From: Streptomyces sp. NRRL F-6676
GTDB taxonomy: Bacteria > Actinomycetota > Actinomycetes > Streptomycetales > Streptomycetaceae
Assembly: GCF_000725625.1 (NCBI RefSeq)
Contig: NZ_JOHS01000033.1
Location: forward strand, 18,571 to 82,570
Direction of reading: 5' to 3'
Length of the DNA stretch: 64,000 bases
The position numbers and the translations under genes are program-made. Positions 1 to 8,091 of this stretch are shown here, piece after piece; the first letter of the stretch is position 1; each line of letters begins with the position of its first letter. The notes under the pieces are model-generated. The model saw nothing but the letters and a program-made list of their open reading frames with translations. It ran no database searches and was not told where the DNA came from.

Positions 1-116
1 CGTCCTCCGTGATCCGCTTCGCCGAGCTGCACCCGGCCGACGACGCCGAGGTCGTCGAGGGCCTGGGCAAGGTCATCGACCAGCTGGTCGCCCAGTCCGG
101 CACCGCGGCTGCCTGA
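1..116 (+). CDS. C-terminal end of an unidentified protein (5' end outside window)
   Basis: Only the last 37 residues are visible; the start lies before the window. The tail has an acidic stretch (HPADDAEVVEG) followed by an amphipathic helix (KVIDQLVAQ) and ends with TGA at 114-116. I do not recognise the family, and a tail this short cannot separate a regulator from an enzyme. The gene converges on the YbaK-type gene, and the perfect hairpin about 35 bases downstream probably ends both transcripts. Confidence 0.6.
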   Translation, partial: SSVIRFAELHPADDAEVVEGLGKVIDQLVAQSGTAAA

Positions 117-152
117 TCCGGCGCACGGCGCCGGCGGACACGTACGGCACCC

Positions 153-200
153 ACACGGCTGTGGGCCGGGACCGTCAGGGGTCCCGGCCCACAGCCGTGT
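153..200. terminator. Bidirectional hairpin terminator, 21-bp perfect stem
   Basis: Bases 153-173 and 180-200 form a perfect 21-bp inverted repeat around a 6-base loop (GTCAGG). It lies between two convergent genes, so it can stop transcription from both sides. There is no T-run, as is common for Streptomyces terminators. Confidence 0.8.
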
Positions 201-215
201 TCCGTTCCCGGCGGC

Positions 216-779
216 TCAGCCGGCCGCGACGCCCAGCCCCTCCAGCACCACCGCGTTCGGCAGCTCCGCGAACGCCTTTCCGGGCAGCAGCAGCTTGCCG
301 CGCCGGCGGCCGCTGCCGACCAGGGCGTACGGCAGGTCGACGACGGCCGCGTCCACGAGGAGCGGCCATTGGCCGGGCAGCCCGACGGGCGTGATGCCGC
401 CGTACTCCATGCCGGTCTCCCCCGTCGCCGTGTCCATCGGCGCGAACGACGCCTTGCGGACGCCGAGCTGTCTGCGCACCACGCCGTTGACGTCGACGCG
501 GGTGGTGGAGAGGGCGACGCACGCGGCGAGCGTCGTCTCGCCGCCGCGTCGCCCCGCGACGACGACGCAGTTCGCGGACCGCTCCAGCAGCTCCTGCCCG
601 TAGTGCTGGACGAAGGTGGCCGTGTCGGCCCACTCCGGCTCGGTGTCGACGTACACCAGCTGCTCGGCGGGGACGGTGCCGCGCCAGTGGCGTACGGCGT
701 CGGCGACCGGCCGCACGAGCGTGTCGAGGCACTCGGGGGCGGGGCGGGCGGAGTCGAAGTCTCCGAGAGGGGCGCGCAT
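216..779 (-). CDS. YbaK/EbsC-type aminoacyl-tRNA deacylase
   Basis: This 187-residue protein has the layout of the YbaK/ProXp deacylase family, which hydrolyses mischarged aminoacyl-tRNAs. The C-terminal half carries the family signatures: VRKASFAPMDTATGETGMEYGGITPVGLPGQWPL matches the region with the conserved Gly-Gly-Ile-Thr-Pro-Gly loop, here shown in part as EYGGITPVGLP. The chosen ATG at 779 gives the usual family length; reading further upstream would run into the XRE gene region. It is followed on the same strand direction from the XRE-cupin gene with a 35-base gap, so the two may be co-transcribed. The substrate tRNA cannot be told from sequence. Confidence 0.85.
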   Translation of the reverse strand: MRAPLGDFDSARPAPECLDTLVRPVADAVRHWRGTVPAEQLVYVDTEPEWADTATFVQHYGQELLERSANCVVVAGRRGGETTLAACVALSTTRVDVNGVVRRQLGVRKASFAPMDTATGETGMEYGGITPVGLPGQWPLLVDAAVVDLPYALVGSGRRRGKLLLPGKAFAELPNAVVLEGLGVAAG

Positions 780-814
780 GGCGGCACGGTAACAGCCGTG
801 CGGGGAGGCGGTGA

Positions 815-1387
815 TCAGCGGACCGGGGGCACCGAGACGGTCATCACCATCTCCATCGGCTCCTCGCCGTCGTTGCCGTAGGTGTGCGCGAGGTGCGCCT
901 CGAACGACGCGCTCGCGCCCGTCGGCACGCGGTGTTCCTCGCCGTCCACGGTGAGCGTCAGCCGCCCCCTGGTGACGTGCAGGATCTCGACCGTGCCGGC
1001 GGGATGGGGGTCCGAGGGGCTGTGCTCGCCCGGCATCAGCCGCCAGTCCCACATCTCCAGCGGTCCGGGCGCCTCCGTACCCGCGAGCAGCCGGCCGTGG
1101 CCGCCGGCCTCGCTGTGCCACATCCGGACGGCCTGGTCGGCGGGGACGACGCGGACGCGGGGGCCCTGCTCGTAGTCGAGGAGGGTGGGGATGCTGACGC
1201 CGAGCGCGTCGCCGATCTTGACGACCGTGCCGAGGCTGGGGTTGGTGCGGGCCTGCTCGATCTGGATGAGCATGCCCCGGCTGACCCCGGCGCGGGCGGC
1301 GAGCGTCTCGAGGGTGAACCCCCGCTCGGCGCGCCAGCGTCTGACGTTGCGCGCCAGGGACTGGGTCAGCAGGTCGAGGTCCGACAC
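815..1387 (-). CDS. XRE-type helix-turn-helix regulator with C-terminal cupin domain
   Basis: The protein is 190 residues from a GTG at 1387. Residues about 10-65 form an XRE helix-turn-helix (TLETLAARAGVSRGMLIQIE), and about residues 110-185 form a single cupin fold (HVTRGRLTLTVDGEEHRVPTG). Such proteins bind DNA with the N-terminal domain and sense a small ligand in the cupin; many control amino-acid or polyamine genes. The ligand here is unknown. It sits just upstream of the YbaK-type gene on the same strand. The start was chosen because the helix-turn-helix begins close behind it; a longer frame exists upstream but has no family-like sequence. Confidence 0.85.
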   Translation of the reverse strand: MSDLDLLTQSLARNVRRWRAERGFTLETLAARAGVSRGMLIQIEQARTNPSLGTVVKIGDALGVSIPTLLDYEQGPRVRVVPADQAVRMWHSEAGGHGRLLAGTEAPGPLEMWDWRLMPGEHSPSDPHPAGTVEILHVTRGRLTLTVDGEEHRVPTGASASFEAHLAHTYGNDGEEPMEMVMTVSVPPVR

Positions 1388-1553
1388 GTTCCGCCCCGTG
1401 TTCCGTTCTGTCCGCCGTATCGCCGTGTGGCCGTGTGGCCGTTCCGTCCGCGCCCACCGCCGAATACGACGCGGTGCGCGGCGGCGGAACACCGACTGCA
1501 CCCTATCGTCCACCAGGGTGTACCGGGCGGGCCCGTCGGGCGGGGTGCGCCGC

Positions 1554-2285
1554 TCAGGCCTCCGCCTCCAGTTCGGAGAGGGCCAGCAGCTGTTCCGGGG
1601 TGATGCCGTCGGGGATCGGCACCGGCGGCGGGGTGCGCAGCGGCGGCTGCCAGCCCTCCTCGGCCGTCCAGCGCCGCACCACCCGGGCGGGCGCCCCCGC
1701 GACCACCGCGTGGTCGGGCACCACCCCCCGTACGATCGCGCCGGCCGCCACCACCACGTTCCGGCCGATCCGGGCGCCCGGCAGGATCATCGCGCCGGTG
1801 CCGATCCAGCAGCCCGGGCCGATCGACACGGGCTCCATGCGCGGCCACTGCTTGCCGATGGGCTGGTGCGGGTCGTCGTAGGAGTGGTTGGTGGACGTCA
1901 CGTAGACGTAGGGGCCGAAGTAGCAGTCGCTGCCGATGGTCACCGTGGTGTCGGCGATGACATGGCTGCCGCGGCCGAGGACGACGCCGTCGCCGATGCG
2001 CAGGATGGGCTCGGGGCCGAGGTCCAGGTCGGGCATCAGCCCCGCCGTCAGGGTGACCTGTTCGCCGACGATGCAGCAGGCCCCGAGGTGGATCCAGGGC
2101 TCGCCGAAGACCGTGCCCAGCGGGAAGGCCAGCCGTGTGCCCGCGCCCAGCGCCCCGAAGCGGAACCGGCCGGGGTGCTCCGCGGTGACGGAACCGGTGC
2201 GCTGCGCCCAGGCCCAGCCCGCGTGCACGGCGCGCTGGGCGAGGCGGCGCCGCCAGGACGACCACGTGTTCCTGCTGCTGAGCAT
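1554..2285 (-). CDS. Hexapeptide-repeat acyltransferase (left-handed beta-helix)
   Basis: This 243-residue protein contains runs of the isoleucine/valine-led hexapeptide motif (for example IGDGVVLGRGSHVIADTTVTIG and ISIGPGCWIG-like turns) between about residues 85 and 205, the pattern of left-handed beta-helix acetyl- or acyltransferases. The loop STNHSYDDPHQPIGKQ matches the maltose/galactoside O-acetyltransferase loop with its catalytic histidine in TNHSY. The N-terminal 80 residues are extended relative to simple acetyltransferases and may bind an acceptor. Substrate unknown. It is divergent from the gamma-carbonic-anhydrase-type gene, another beta-helix protein; their spacing of 145 bases holds both promoters. 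Confidence 0.8.
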   Translation of the reverse strand: MLSSRNTWSSWRRRLAQRAVHAGWAWAQRTGSVTAEHPGRFRFGALGAGTRLAFPLGTVFGEPWIHLGACCIVGEQVTLTAGLMPDLDLGPEPILRIGDGVVLGRGSHVIADTTVTIGSDCYFGPYVYVTSTNHSYDDPHQPIGKQWPRMEPVSIGPGCWIGTGAMILPGARIGRNVVVAAGAIVRGVVPDHAVVAGAPARVVRRWTAEEGWQPPLRTPPPVPIPDGITPEQLLALSELEAEA

Positions 2286-2430
2286 CCGCTCACGGTACTG
2301 AAGCCGGGCGGCGCGCAGGACGCCGTACGGCTGTGATCTTCACCCCAGGGGGTGAGCCGGGGATGGCGTACGGTGCCGGGACGGCCGCCGGGCGACGGAC
2401 GGGTGGCCGACGGCCGGGAGCGAGGAGACG

Positions 2431-2958
2431 GTGATGACGGACGGCGCGCTGATCAGGGGCATCGGGGGCAAGGAGCCGCGGCTGGGCGAGGAGGTGTTCC
2501 TCGCGCCGACGTCCGTCGTGCTCGGTGACGTGACGCTGGGGGCTGGTGCGAGCGTCTGGTACGGGGCGGTGCTGCGGGCCGACGTGGAGGGCATCGCGGT
2601 CGGCGCGCGGAGCAATGTGCAGGACAACTGCACGCTGCACGCCGATCCGGGCTTTCCGGTGAGCATCGGCGAGCGGGTCTCCCTGGGGCACAACGCGGTG
2701 GTGCACGGGGCGACGGTAGAGGACGACTGTCTGATCGGGATGGGCGCCACGGTGCTCAACGGGGCGGTGATCGGCGCGGGTTCGCTGGTCGCCGCGCAGG
2801 CGCTGGTCCCGCAGGGGATGCGGGTGCCGCCGGGGTCGCTGGTGGCGGGGGTGCCGGCGAAGGTCAAGCGGGCGTTGACGGAGGAGGAGCGGGAGGTCGT
2901 GACGCTCAACGCGACGATGTACGTGGACCTGGCGAAGGCCCACGGTGAGGTGAGGTGA
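2431..2958 (+). CDS. Gamma-carbonic-anhydrase family protein
   Basis: The 175-residue product is a left-handed beta-helix of the gamma class. The three metal-ligand histidines appear in NCTLHADPG and GHNAVVHGATV, in the usual order and spacing, so a zinc- or iron-binding trimer is likely. Bacterial members of this type (YrdA, PaaY, CaiE-like) range from carbonic anhydrases to thioesterases, so the reaction is open. Two adjacent starts exist (GTG 2431, ATG 2434) behind a GAGGAGA ribosome site. It converges on the DedA gene with 39 bases between stops. Confidence 0.88.
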   Translation: MMTDGALIRGIGGKEPRLGEEVFLAPTSVVLGDVTLGAGASVWYGAVLRADVEGIAVGARSNVQDNCTLHADPGFPVSIGERVSLGHNAVVHGATVEDDCLIGMGATVLNGAVIGAGSLVAAQALVPQGMRVPPGSLVAGVPAKVKRALTEEEREVVTLNATMYVDLAKAHGEVR

Positions 2959-2997
2959 CGGAGGCCACGCGCCCCTTGGGGGGCGCCGGGGCGCACG

Positions 2998-3654
2998 TCA
3001 GTCGGTGGCCGGGACCGGTTCCGGCTCCTCCGCCGTTTCGGACTTCCCGGCCGTCGCCTTCGCCGCGCGGCGCTTGACGATCAGCATGGAGGCGACGCCG
3101 ACCAGGGCCGCGGCGACCAGGCCCAGGTAGGAGAACCGCTTGAGCCAGTCCTCGGCGACCACGCCCACGTAGTAGATGACCGCGGTCGTGCCGCCGGCCC
3201 AGATCACCCCGCCCAGCAGGTTGGCGATCAGGAACTTCCAGTAGGGCATGTGCAGCACGCCGGCCAGCGGGCCCGCGAAGATGCGCAGCAGGGCGATGAA
3301 CCGGCCGAAGAAGACGGCCCACATGCCCCACTTCTCGAACGACCGTTCCGCCGTGGCCACATGCCCCTCGCCGAAGTGCTTGGGGAACTTCTTCCCCAGC
3401 CAGGCGAGCAGTGGCCGTCCGCCCTTGCGGCCGATCGCGTAGCCGATGGAGTCGCCCACGACGGCGCCGGCGGTCGCGCAGGCACCGAGGATCACGGGGT
3501 TGATCTCGCCGTTCTGGGAGGAGAGCAGGGCCGCCGAGACGAGGACGATCTCGCCCGGCAGCGGAATGCCGAGGCTCTCCAGGCCGATGACCAGGGCCAC
3601 CAGCGCGTAGATACTGACCGCCGGCACCGTCTCGAGCCATTCCTGGACGTGCAC
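2998..3654 (-). CDS. DedA/VTT-family membrane protein
   Basis: This 218-residue integral membrane protein has the DedA fold: SLGIPLPGEIVLVSAALL (re-entrant helix with the acidic residue in PGE), the FGRFIALLRIFAGPLAGVLHM signature with its paired arginines, and further membrane helices to a charged C-terminal tail. Family members act as phospholipid or undecaprenyl-phosphate flippases. GTG at 3654 is preceded by GGGAGG at a good distance. A second VTT-type protein lies at 10.6 kb and uppP at 11.8 kb, so the neighbourhood is rich in lipid-carrier recycling functions, although they are not in one operon. Confidence 0.88.
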   Translation of the reverse strand: MHVQEWLETVPAVSIYALVALVIGLESLGIPLPGEIVLVSAALLSSQNGEINPVILGACATAGAVVGDSIGYAIGRKGGRPLLAWLGKKFPKHFGEGHVATAERSFEKWGMWAVFFGRFIALLRIFAGPLAGVLHMPYWKFLIANLLGGVIWAGGTTAVIYYVGVVAEDWLKRFSYLGLVAAALVGVASMLIVKRRAAKATAGKSETAEEPEPVPATD

Positions 3655-4056
3655 GCCGGATCCTCCCGTGTTTCCAGTCCCCTGAAGCCGCGCCCCACCG
3701 CATTCGCCGGGCCGGCGCGCGCTTCCCCCTGCCGCTCCACGAGCGCGCATGGGAAGCCTACCGGTTCGGCGTTCGAGTCGTCCGCCGCGGCCGGCCGCCC
3801 GGAGCGCGCGCGGCGCCCGGCGGGCGGTCGCACGCCCCCTCGCGCGCCAATGGCACCGTTCCTCCGTTCCGTCCGTCAAACGACCGGCGCCAAGTCCCCT
3901 CGTACGTAGGCCCGTTGGGGGCCGGAGGGCGGGGAAGGGATCACCCCGGCCGGGACCGGCGCGCCACGCCGGGCCGGTGCCGTACCCGGCCGTACGCGGC
4001 CGTTCGTGGTCGTACGCGGCCGTTCGTGGTCGTACTCCGTCGGAAGGAACGTTGTC
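3655..4056. repeat. Promoter gap with a 20-bp exact tandem duplication (3991-4030)
   Basis: This 402-base gap lies between the divergent DedA and CHAP genes and holds no supported gene. Its main feature is a 20-bp unit (CGTACGCGGCCGTTCGTGGT) repeated exactly at 3991-4010 and 4011-4030, preceded by a partial copy at 3981-3990. It sits 27-66 bases upstream of the CHAP start, so it may affect that promoter or be a recent slippage event. Confidence 0.6.
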
Positions 4057-4623
4057 ATGCGCCGGCACACGTCGAGGAAGTGGTCGCGTCTCCTGGTGGC
4101 CGGGGTGGGTGCCGCGCTGGCGCTGTGCGTTCCCGGAGCCGCCGGGGGCGTCGCGGCGGCCTCCGCGACAGGGACCGAGACGGCCGGCGCGCGGGCGGCG
4201 CACGGTGTGGCGGTCGCCGCGCACCGGCTCGATCCGCACGCCTATCCGTGGCGGGGCGACGGAAGGACCTGGGAGGCCGACGGGCACGGCTACTTCGTGC
4301 GCTCGTGCGCGTCCTTCGCCGCCTGGGCGGTCCGGGCCGACGGCCGCCCCCGGCACCACTCCCCCGACTTCCTCGGCGACGCCCGCTCCTGGCGGGGCGC
4401 CGCCACGGTCCGGACCCCGCGCGCGGGGGACATCGCGCAGTGGGACCCGGGGGCGGGCGGCGCGGGGCACCTGGGGCATGTGGCGTATGTCGCCGCGACC
4501 CGCGGCGCGCGGGTCACCCTCTACGAGTACAACTTCCGCAGCGCCGCCAACGGCCACCGCCCGCGCGCCCTGAACGTCCGCACCGTCCCGGCCGGGAACC
4601 CCAGCCGCTATCTGCGCTTCTGA
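4057..4623 (+). CDS. Secreted CHAP-domain protein (putative cell-wall amidase/endopeptidase)
   Basis: The product has 188 residues. Residues 1-36 look like a signal peptide (RRHTSRKWSR, then a hydrophobic core and an Ala-rich cleavage region). The rest is a CHAP domain: Cys84 in VRSCASFAAW, His141 in HLGHVAYV and Glu157/Asn159 in LYEYNF form the expected Cys-His-acidic set. CHAP enzymes cut peptidoglycan stem peptides or amide bonds. There is no separate cell-wall-binding domain, unlike most secreted hydrolases. ATG 4057 has GGAAGGA upstream. It converges on the thioesterase gene. Confidence 0.85.
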   Translation: MRRHTSRKWSRLLVAGVGAALALCVPGAAGGVAAASATGTETAGARAAHGVAVAAHRLDPHAYPWRGDGRTWEADGHGYFVRSCASFAAWAVRADGRPRHHSPDFLGDARSWRGAATVRTPRAGDIAQWDPGAGGAGHLGHVAYVAATRGARVTLYEYNFRSAANGHRPRALNVRTVPAGNPSRYLRF

Positions 4624-4652
4624 GCCGCCGGGACGAAAGAGGGTGGTGGGGG

Positions 4653-5105
4653 TCAGCCGTTGGGGCGCAGGGTCCAGACCACCGTCATCTCACCGGTGAC
4701 GGCGCCGTCCGCGCGCCGCAGCGCGACGGAGACCGGGAACTCGGGGCGGCGGCCGGCGTCGAGCTCCGCGACGACCTCGGCCGCGGGCCGGCCGAGCGTC
4801 GCGGTGGCGGTGACCTCGCCCATCGCCAGCTTGCGGTAGGCGATCTCGGCGCCGACGGCGAGCGGCACGGCGCGCGAGAGCTGGTCCCCGAAGGCGGCCA
4901 GCACGACGGCACCGCTCGCCGACTCGCCCAGCGTGAACATGGCTCCGGCGTGCGGACCGCCGACGTGGTTGTGGTACTCGCTCTGGTCCGGGAGGGCCAC
5001 CACGGCCTTCTCGGGGGAGGTCTCCAGGAACTCCAGACGGAGGGTCCTGGCCATCGGCACGGTCGCGGCGAGCATCTCGCCGACAGACATCTGGTCTGCG
5101 CTCAT
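4653..5105 (-). CDS. Hotdog-fold thioesterase-like protein (DUF4442/PaaI type)
   Basis: The 150-residue protein has a single hotdog fold. NHVGGPHAGAMFTLGESASG is the long helix with preceding loop typical of DUF4442/PaaI relatives, and AEIAYRKLAMGEVTATATLG follows as the second conserved strand pair. Family members hydrolyse acyl-CoA or acyl-carrier esters, often in aromatic or fatty-acid metabolism. Nothing in the neighbouring genes points to a substrate. The start at 5105 gives normal family length. Confidence 0.8.
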   Translation of the reverse strand: MSADQMSVGEMLAATVPMARTLRLEFLETSPEKAVVALPDQSEYHNHVGGPHAGAMFTLGESASGAVVLAAFGDQLSRAVPLAVGAEIAYRKLAMGEVTATATLGRPAAEVVAELDAGRRPEFPVSVALRRADGAVTGEMTVVWTLRPNG

Positions 5106-5247
5106 GCCGTCACGTTACCCGCGAGTAGCCACGGGCGGCCAGCCCCCGTCCGGCACGGGTTCCGTACGCGGCCGGTACCGGTCCGGTACGGGCCTGACGA
5201 AGGGAAGTGACCGAAACGTGTCATGGGCAGCACTAGTGTGACTACCC

Positions 5248-6330
5248 ATGTGGCCAGGACAGCAGCCGCCCGGGGGCGAGCAGAACCCGCAGGACCAGAA
5301 CCAGAACCCGTACACCCAGCCGGGATATCAGCAGCCGGGACAGCCGGGGTACCAGCAGCCGAACCCGTACGCACAGCCGGGATATCCGCCGCAGACCCCC
5401 AACCCCTACACGCAACCGGCACAGCCGGGGCAGCCGGGGCAGCCGGGGCAGCCGGGGCAGCCGCAGTGGGGGGCTCCCACGCCGCCCGCCGGGTTCCAGA
5501 CGCCGGGCGGGGGCGGCACCGGAGGCGGCGGCGGGAACCGTACGAAGATCGTGGCGATCGTCGCGGCGTGTGCCGTGGTCGTGGCCGCCGCGGTGACCGG
5601 GATCGTGGTGCTGGGCGGCGGCGACAAGGACGACTCCGCGGACGGCAAGGACAAGGCGACGGCCTCCGCCGGCGCGTCGGCGGAGCCGGGGAAGTCCGCC
5701 ACGCCGGAGAACAACCCGCGCGGCGGCGAGGAGGAGAAGGCCACGATCAAGGGCTGGAAGGTCGACATCAACCCCAAGTGGGGAGTCGCCTTCGACGTGC
5801 CGGCGGACTGGGAGGTCAAGTCGCCCAGCTACATCACCGGTTTCGAGGACGAGAAGGGCGAACCGCTCATCGTGATGTCCGCGCCCGCCGTCCTCAAGGA
5901 GAAGTGGTGCACGACCGACGAGGACAAGGACGGCCGCACCGAGAGCACCTCGCTCGCCGCGACGGGCGTCAAGGGCGCCAACGGCGCGAAGGACACCGAC
6001 GAGGTCGCGATCGCGCAGTCGACCAACTGGGTCTACGGCGGTTACACGCAGCCCGACGAGAAGAGCCTGTCCCACGACAAGCCGAAGCCGTACACGACAA
6101 CCTCCGGGATCAAGGGCAGCTACACCTGGGCCCGTTCCAAGAACACGCCCGCGAAGGGCAAGTGCGCGACCGACGGCAAGGCGATCAGCTTCGGCTTCAA
6201 GAACTCCAAGGGCGACTTCGTCTCCTGGACGCTCTACGGTGCCACCGGCGTGGACGAGGAAGTGTCCGAGGACACGATCATGAAGATCCTCAGCACGGTA
6301 CGGCTGCACGGCGACCCGACGGCGTCCTGA
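5248..6330 (+). CDS. Single-pass membrane protein with Gln/Pro-rich cytoplasmic head
   Basis: The 360-residue product begins with about 95 residues rich in Gln, Pro, Gly, Asn and Tyr, including YTQPGYQQPGQPGYQQP and a GQP run repeated four times (9-bp DNA unit). A membrane helix follows at about residues 100-122 (KIVAIVAACAVVVAAAVTGI), then a charged linker and an extracellular domain of about 180 residues with two cysteines (WCTTD, KGKCATD) that could form a disulfide. This layout is common in streptomycete cell-surface proteins of unknown function. ATG 5248 has no ribosome site; a TAGTGT box at 5234-5239 lies at the distance expected for a leaderless transcript. Confidence 0.82.
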   Translation: MWPGQQPPGGEQNPQDQNQNPYTQPGYQQPGQPGYQQPNPYAQPGYPPQTPNPYTQPAQPGQPGQPGQPGQPQWGAPTPPAGFQTPGGGGTGGGGGNRTKIVAIVAACAVVVAAAVTGIVVLGGGDKDDSADGKDKATASAGASAEPGKSATPENNPRGGEEEKATIKGWKVDINPKWGVAFDVPADWEVKSPSYITGFEDEKGEPLIVMSAPAVLKEKWCTTDEDKDGRTESTSLAATGVKGANGAKDTDEVAIAQSTNWVYGGYTQPDEKSLSHDKPKPYTTTSGIKGSYTWARSKNTPAKGKCATDGKAISFGFKNSKGDFVSWTLYGATGVDEEVSEDTIMKILSTVRLHGDPTAS

Positions 6331-6464
6331 CCGCCCCGGTCCCCGACCCCCCGGCACGCCCTGGGCACCCGCGCCCGGCCCGTTCCCCGGCGGCGGATGG
6401 AGTGCGGTGAGGTGGACGGGCCCGCGGTTTGGCATCCGGACCCCATGGCGGCGATAGTCGGCCG

Positions 6465-7823
6465 GTGACCTCTGCCGCCGACCCCGACCACCGTCCGGAC
6501 CGTTCCCACCGCCCCCTCGGGGGCCGGCGCCCCCGGCGTCCCGAGTGGGCGGGGCGGAACTACGGCCTGCTGGCCGCCGCCGCGGTCGTCACCAACCTGG
6601 GCAGCAACGGGGCCCTGATCGCCGCCGCCTTCGCGGTCCTCGACGCGGGCGGCGACGCCGGGGACGTCGGGCTCGTGGCGGCGGCGCGCACGCTGCCGCT
6701 CGTCCTGTTCCTGCTGATCGGCGGCGCGGTCGCCGACCGGCTGCCCCGGCACCGGGTGATGGTCGCGGCCAACGCCCTCAACTGTGTGTCGCAGGCGGCG
6801 TTCGCGACGCTCGTCCTGGCCGGTGAGCCCCGGCTGTGGCAGATGATGCTGCTCACCGGGCTGGGCGCGACCGGCCAGGCGTTCTTCAACCCGGCCGCTG
6901 AGGGCATGCTGATGTCCTCGGTGCGCGGGGAGCAGGCGGGCCGTGCCTTCGCGGTGTTCCGGATGGCGATGCAGTCGGCGGCGGTCGGCGGGGCCGCGCT
7001 CGGCGGGGCGCTGGTCGCCGCGCTCGGGCCCGGCTGGGTGCTCGCGATCGACGCGGCGGCCTTCGCGGTGGCGGGTTCGCTGCGCTCCTTCCTCGACGTC
7101 GGGCACATCGCGCCGCGCGAGCCGGGTGGCGGCCTGCTGGCCGATCTGCGCGAGGGCTGGCGGGAGTTCAGCGGACGGCCCTGGCTGTGGGGGGTCGTCG
7201 CACAGTTCTCGATCGCCAACGCGGTGGTCGGCGCGGCCGACGCGGTCTACGGTCCGTTGGTGGCGGAGGAGAGCCTCGGCGGGGCAGGGCCGTGGGGGCT
7301 CGCCCTCGGCGCGTTCGGCGCGGGCACGGTCGTCGGGGCACTCGTGATGACCCGCTTCCGGCCGCGCCGACTGCTGCTGGTCGGCACCCTGTGCGTCTTC
7401 CCGCTGGCCGCGCCCTCCGCGGCCCTGGCGGTGCCGGTGCCGGTCGGCGTCCTGTACACGGTGATGTTCCTGACCGGGCTCTCGGTCGAGGTGTTCGGCG
7501 TGTCCTGGATGACCGCTTTGCACCAGGAAATACCCGAGGACAAGTTGTCCCGGGTCTCGGCATACGACTGGTTCGGCTCGATCGCGATGCTCCCGCTCGC
7601 GACGGCCCTGGCAGGCCCCGCCGAGTCCTCCCTCGGCCGCGCGAACGCCCTGTGGGCCTGCGCCGCACTGGTCCTCGTCGTCACGGCGGCGGTCCTCTGC
7701 GTCCCAGAGGTACGCAACCTACGCCGCCGCACACCGTCGGCCCTCGTGCCGGGTCCGACCCCGGGGCCGGCGAAGCAAGAGCCGCACCACGCCCAACCCC
7801 GCACCCAGCCCGGCACCGACTGA
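6465..7823 (+). CDS. MFS transporter (drug-exporter-like)
   Basis: The product has about 452 residues and roughly 11-12 hydrophobic helices. GGAVADRLPRHRVMVAAN is the loop 2-3 motif (GxxxDRxGRR-like) of the major facilitator superfamily, and the overall layout resembles MFS_3/enterobactin-exporter-like efflux proteins. I placed the start at GTG 6465 rather than at an earlier in-frame codon, because a TTGGCA box (6429-6434) and GATAGT box (6453-6458) separated by 18 bases predict a transcript starting on that GTG. Substrate unknown; no biosynthetic genes adjoin it. Confidence 0.82.
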   Translation: MTSAADPDHRPDRSHRPLGGRRPRRPEWAGRNYGLLAAAAVVTNLGSNGALIAAAFAVLDAGGDAGDVGLVAAARTLPLVLFLLIGGAVADRLPRHRVMVAANALNCVSQAAFATLVLAGEPRLWQMMLLTGLGATGQAFFNPAAEGMLMSSVRGEQAGRAFAVFRMAMQSAAVGGAALGGALVAALGPGWVLAIDAAAFAVAGSLRSFLDVGHIAPREPGGGLLADLREGWREFSGRPWLWGVVAQFSIANAVVGAADAVYGPLVAEESLGGAGPWGLALGAFGAGTVVGALVMTRFRPRRLLLVGTLCVFPLAAPSAALAVPVPVGVLYTVMFLTGLSVEVFGVSWMTALHQEIPEDKLSRVSAYDWFGSIAMLPLATALAGPAESSLGRANALWACAALVLVVTAAVLCVPEVRNLRRRTPSALVPGPTPGPAKQEPHHAQPRTQPGTD

Positions 7824-8091
7824 CGGCTCCTGCCGAACGGCACCCCACCTCCGCCCCGCCCCCGGGGGTCCAGGGGGCAGGGGCGGAGCCCCAAGAACGC
7901 GCCAGGGGGCGAAGCCCCTCACGCCTCCCGGGGGCGCAGCCCCCGAGGGAGGCCCGGGGCCGTAGACACCAGGCCCCCCGAGGGGGGCCAGCAGGCGCAG
8001 CCCCCAGGGAGGGGACGGGCGGGGGCGGCGGGGACGAGGAGAAACCCGGCGTCGAGCCTCCCCACCGCACCCCCGACAACGACACACAGCC
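7824..8091. other. Intergenic gap with G/C-run hairpin repeats
   Basis: Between the MFS gene and the convergent spermidine-synthase-like gene are several short stems built from GGGGC and GCCCC runs (for example around 7869-7916 and 7927-8010). They probably act as terminators for both genes. No gene is supported here. Confidence 0.45.

Noticed and set aside
216..1457. A single fused YbaK-regulator protein
   Set aside because: The longer frame passes the XRE-cupin gene in another frame; the YbaK start at 779 gives normal family length.
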